A stretch of 64,000 nucleotides of DNA from Antedon mediterranea (Eukaryota; Echinodermata; Crinoidea; Comatulida; Antedonidae). The position numbers were made by a program, and so were the translations under genes. The notes under the pieces were generated by a model that was not told where the DNA came from, searched no databases, and was given only the letters and a program-made list of their open reading frames with translations. Location: the NCBI RefSeq assembly GCF_964355755.1, contig NC_092670.1:33777795-33841794 (forward strand). Reading direction: 5' to 3'. This document shows, one piece after another, positions 60,725 to 64,000 of this stretch; the stretch's first letter is position 1; each line of letters starts with the position of its first letter.

Positions 60725-63700
60725 AGAATTTTCAAATATAGAATCTTTTTGTTTTGAAGAAAATTATTTTAACTTAGAAAGAAAAGTGAAACAAAAATTT
60801 ATAAGAAAAAAAAAATGTTCAGAGGACAAGAAAAAATTTAAAACTTTTATAGAAGGATTAAAGCAGAAGAAATCTAGTTTAAGAAACGATGATATTGTTG
60901 ATTTTCATGAGAAGTCGTTGAAATTTCTTTACACAAACGCAGATGCCCTGAGAAATAAAATAGGTGAGTTACGTGATATTATAAATCAAAGGAAACCTGA
61001 TGTGGTTGCAATAACTGAAGTAAATAACAAAACTTGTACAGACATATTGGAAGTTGAGTTAAGCATCAAGGGATACACAAAATTTGATTCTGGCAGAAGT
61101 GGTAGAGGTGTGGTTATTTTTGCGAAGGAAGAGCTGAATGCCAGTATCTGTAACGAATTACTGAATTTAAATTTTGTGGAAGCACTATGGATCAAAATTG
61201 AAATAAATAAAAGGCAACAACTATTATGCGGATGTATTTACAGAAGTCCTAACAGTATTGACGAAAATAATCAAGCGTTACTATCTGCTATCAACAAAGC
61301 AAGTGAACTAAATGGTATTTCTGATTTCATCATGTTAGGAGATTTCAATTTTCCTGAAATTGATTGGATTTCTTGGAGTACAAATAAAAAAGAAACACAT
61401 AAAAGTAATCGGTTTATAGAATGCCTTAGAGATAATTTTCTATGCCAGTGTATACAGCAACCAACACGATTTCGAGATGGTCAAACACCTAACATACTCG
61501 ACTTAGTAATCACCATGGATGAAACCAAAATAAGTGAAATTGAGATAGGTCCACCATTAGGAAAAAGCGACCACGTAACAATCTTGTTTTCATATGACTG
61601 TGTAACTAAAATACAAGAGAAAATGGAATACAAGCTAAATTTCAACAAGGGTGACTATATTAAAATGAAAGAACTGATTACTGAGGTGGACTACCAATTT
61701 GAAAATACAAATGTTGAAGAGGCCTGTGAAGCTTTAAATAAATCAATAAGAAATGCTGTTCAGATCTGTATTCCCAAGTCAAACATAAAAAAAGAAAATA
61801 AACCTATCTGGATGACTGGTGACGTTCAGAGGAAAATTAAAATGAAACATAATGCATGGAAAAAGTTTACAAGGTCTCGACAACAGAAGGATTATGACAG
61901 TTACAAAAAGGCAAGAAATATAGTAACAGGTGAAAAAAGGGCAGCAAAGATTGCACTGGAGCGGAAAATTTGCAATGAAGTAAAAACAAATCCTAAAAGT
62001 TTCTGGAAATATGTAAGAGAGAAAACCAAAACAACTCAATCTATTGGATTGGTGAAGGATGGAAAGGGTAATATGGCTGATGACAATCAGCATAAAGCGG
62101 AAATTTTCAACGCATTTTTCACAAGTGTATTCACGAATGAAGACCTCGAGTCATTGCCAGAAGTTACACCAAGAGTTGACGTGGATGACCATTTGGAGTC
62201 AATTGAAGTGACAAAGGAGGAAGTGCTTACATGCCTTCAGCAGATGAACTCAAATAAATCAGCTGGACCAGATGACGTGCATCCAAGAGTACTGAAGGAA
62301 CTTAAAGAAATTGTTGCAACTCCATTGACGTCAATATACAACAAATCACTATCGACTGGACAGTTACCGGAGTGCTGGAAATGTGCAAATGTAGTACCAA
62401 TTTTTAAGAAAGGGGACAAGACGGAGGTTGGAAACTACAGGCCAGTAAGTTTGACATCTGTCGTATGCAAACTTTTGGAATCAATTGTGAGAGACAAAAT
62501 TATACAGTTTCTAAATGATAGAAACCTTATTATAAAAGCACAGCATGGGTTTTGGAAAGGTAGATCTTGCGTCACACAATTGCTGGAGGTGATGGAAGAA
62601 TGGACGAAATTGCTGGATGCGGGAGAAAACTTTGATTCTGTATATTTGGATTTTAGTAAGGCATTCGATTCTATCCCCCACCAGAGATTAATAACAAAAT
62701 TGGAAGCGTACGGAATAAAAGGAAACCTACTGAGATGGATACATCAATTTTTGACAGGGAGGAGACAAAGAGTTAGAGTGGCCGCAGCATTTTCTGAATG
62801 GTCTACGGTTAAAAGCGGAGTCCCTCAAGGCAGCGTGTTAGGCCCTTTATTATTTATCATTTTCATAAACGACCTACCTGATGCAGTTAAATCTAAAGTA
62901 TGGATGTTTGCAGATGACACTAAGATGTTTAATGTTGTGTATGAAAACAGAAATGATACTGTTCAAAATGATCTCAAGGCATTATCCGATTGGTCTAAAA
63001 GATGGCAGCTGAAATTCAACATTAATAAATGTAAAGTAATACATTATGGAAATTCAAATCCACAAATGCAATTCACTATGCCAACAGAGGAAGGTGACGA
63101 GGATCTGCCAAATGCCAATACTGAAAAGGACCTTGGAGTTACTTTTGATCAGTCTTTAAAATTTTCACTACATACGAATGAAGCTGTAAATAAAGCAAAT
63201 AGACTCATTGGATTGGTAAGGCGATCTTTTGCTTACATGGATAAGGATATGTTCCTGCCCCTTTATAAAAGTATAATTCGACCTCATCTGGAATACGCAA
63301 GCTGTATATGGTACCCTCTCCTAAAAGGTGATTTGGATAAGCTTGAAAGAGTGCAGCGTAGGGCCACTAAAATTGTCAAAAAGTTAAGAGATAAATCTTA
63401 CGATCAGAGATTAAAAGAGCTTGGATTACCTACACTGAATTACAGAAGAAGGAGAGCGGACATTATACAAGTGTTTAAAATTATCAAGGGCTTGGATGAT
63501 ATTGAAGCCGAAACCTTTTTTGACTTTAGAGAGGACAGTAGAACAAGGGGCCATCAATTCAAATTAAGAAAGCCAAGAGCCCGACTGAAAATCAGAAGCC
63601 ACTCCTTTTCATGTAGAATCGTCAACACATGGAACAATCTATACCACACTACAGTACAAGCAGAAAATATAAATGCATTCAAGGATCAACTAAACAAAGA

Positions 63701-63737
63701 CAGAGCAATGGGAGATAAATTTTGCTACCAATTCTAG
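60690..63737 (+). CDS. LINE ORF2: endonuclease-reverse transcriptase
   Basis: About 1015 codons open from 60669 (first TTG at 60690) to TAG at 63735-63737. Endonuclease of the exonuclease-endonuclease-phosphatase fold: FLYTNADALRNKI, DVVAITE, GCIYRSPNS, IMLGDFNFPEIDW and KSDHVTI (about residues 75-295). RT: NYRPVSLTSVVCKLLE, LDFSKAFDSIPHQRL, SGVPQGSVLGPLLF and catalytic FADD at about 740-743; then EKDLGVTFD and IIRPHLEYASCIWYP. A usual QHGFRKGRS motif reads QHGFWKGRS. There is no ATG before the endonuclease, so translation must come from frameshifting, reinitiation or a non-AUG start. Confidence 0.92.
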   Translation: MIVFEALVHHHKEFSNIESFCFEENYFNLERKVKQKFIRKKKCSEDKKKFKTFIEGLKQKKSSLRNDDIVDFHEKSLKFLYTNADALRNKIGELRDIINQRKPDVVAITEVNNKTCTDILEVELSIKGYTKFDSGRSGRGVVIFAKEELNASICNELLNLNFVEALWIKIEINKRQQLLCGCIYRSPNSIDENNQALLSAINKASELNGISDFIMLGDFNFPEIDWISWSTNKKETHKSNRFIECLRDNFLCQCIQQPTRFRDGQTPNILDLVITMDETKISEIEIGPPLGKSDHVTILFSYDCVTKIQEKMEYKLNFNKGDYIKMKELITEVDYQFENTNVEEACEALNKSIRNAVQICIPKSNIKKENKPIWMTGDVQRKIKMKHNAWKKFTRSRQQKDYDSYKKARNIVTGEKRAAKIALERKICNEVKTNPKSFWKYVREKTKTTQSIGLVKDGKGNMADDNQHKAEIFNAFFTSVFTNEDLESLPEVTPRVDVDDHLESIEVTKEEVLTCLQQMNSNKSAGPDDVHPRVLKELKEIVATPLTSIYNKSLSTGQLPECWKCANVVPIFKKGDKTEVGNYRPVSLTSVVCKLLESIVRDKIIQFLNDRNLIIKAQHGFWKGRSCVTQLLEVMEEWTKLLDAGENFDSVYLDFSKAFDSIPHQRLITKLEAYGIKGNLLRWIHQFLTGRRQRVRVAAAFSEWSTVKSGVPQGSVLGPLLFIIFINDLPDAVKSKVWMFADDTKMFNVVYENRNDTVQNDLKALSDWSKRWQLKFNINKCKVIHYGNSNPQMQFTMPTEEGDEDLPNANTEKDLGVTFDQSLKFSLHTNEAVNKANRLIGLVRRSFAYMDKDMFLPLYKSIIRPHLEYASCIWYPLLKGDLDKLERVQRRATKIVKKLRDKSYDQRLKELGLPTLNYRRRRADIIQVFKIIKGLDDIEAETFFDFREDSRTRGHQFKLRKPRARLKIRSHSFSCRIVNTWNNLYHTTVQAENINAFKDQLNKDRAMGDKFCYQF

Positions 63738-63829
63738 ATAAATACAGAAGAAATGGAGGGCGTTTAAAAGGCATTTGCCTTAATCAAGAGCCCGAAGATT
63801 CAAGTAAGATTCAAGTAAGATTTGTATAA

Positions 63830-64000
63830 ACATTTATTAAATCTATCAAAATAGTATTTTTTTAAAGAAAATCGGCCTGTCTTCAACATTATGATGCTGT
63901 ACTCAAGCTGTTCAACCGGGTTTCAGCCATTAAAAACAATTATCGTAGGAGGAGATAGGAAAATGCGAAGCATCCTCGTATTATTGTCTGCGGGTATTTT
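63830..64000. other. Right flank of the LINE, nothing recognised
   Basis: AT-rich sequence to the window end; no ORF or repeat supported. Confidence 0.4.

Larger units (their letters stand above)
59699..63829 (+). mobile_element. Nearly full-length CR1-like non-LTR retrotransposon
   Basis: Two long overlapping ORFs (PHD-type ORF1; endonuclease-RT ORF2) followed by a short 3' UTR ending in a doubled GATTCAAGTAA (63797-63818) plus GATTTGTATAA. The lack of stops in about 4 kb indicates a young copy. Start is given as the ORF1 ATG; the true 5' end is upstream. No target duplication could be identified. Confidence 0.85.

Overview
The window is animal nuclear DNA: AT-rich, with spliced genes (GT-AG introns), TATA boxes, AATAAA signals and dense transposon relics. 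The recurrent TAGGCCTA-type words, a secreted Link-domain protein and the mix of CR1-like LINE, Penelope-like, TTAA-target and Ty3/gypsy elements suggest a marine deuterostome, most likely an echinoderm. That placement is inference; no marker gene fixes it.

The backbone is a tandem array of one gene. Unit boundaries, set at the point equivalent to base 1, are 1-14591, 14592-31618, 31619-55757 and 55758-about 57170, where homology stops. Each unit carries a four-exon gene for a secreted protein of 191 residues: signal peptide, Ser-rich linker, amphipathic coiled-coil-like helix, Cys-Ser-Cys motif and a C-terminal Link (hyaluronan-binding type) domain. Copy 1 lacks exons 1-2 because the window cuts it; copies 2 (13259-15658), 3 (29369-32685) and 4 (54443-56824) are complete. 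Units 1-3 also carry two frame-broken Link relatives downstream, psi-A and psi-B. Next comes a shared block of dead elements (a minus-strand LINE and a minus-strand Penelope-like element). Then come a Mutator-like element with long inverted repeats and a 300-bp TTAA-flanked MITE, just ahead of the next promoter.

Units differ by later events. Units 1 and 4 share a CCGA-rich insertion in the old LINE. Unit 2 has a nested truncated LINE, a longer Mutator-like element and a template-switch-like rearrangement that rebuilt the front of psi-B. Copy 3 has a 928-bp MITE in intron 2. Between genes 3 and 4 lie a 2.46-kb TTAA element nested in a MITE and a complete, apparently young Ty3/gypsy retrotransposon (40493-47625) with gag, pol and two nearly identical LTRs.

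From about 57.2 kb to the end the DNA is outside the array: an L1-like fragment, a hairpin, a 5'-truncated LINE, and a nearly full-length CR1-like LINE (ORF1 59699-60724, ORF2 to 63737).

The most interesting signal is in the Link genes. By exon 3 the copies group as (1,2) and (3,4); by exon 4 they group as (1,3) and (2,4). All exon 4 differences fall in one block of about 85 bases, mostly changing amino acids, and the variants resemble the neighbouring broken cassettes psi-A and psi-B. This suggests gene conversion within the array, possibly with pseudogene cassettes as donors.
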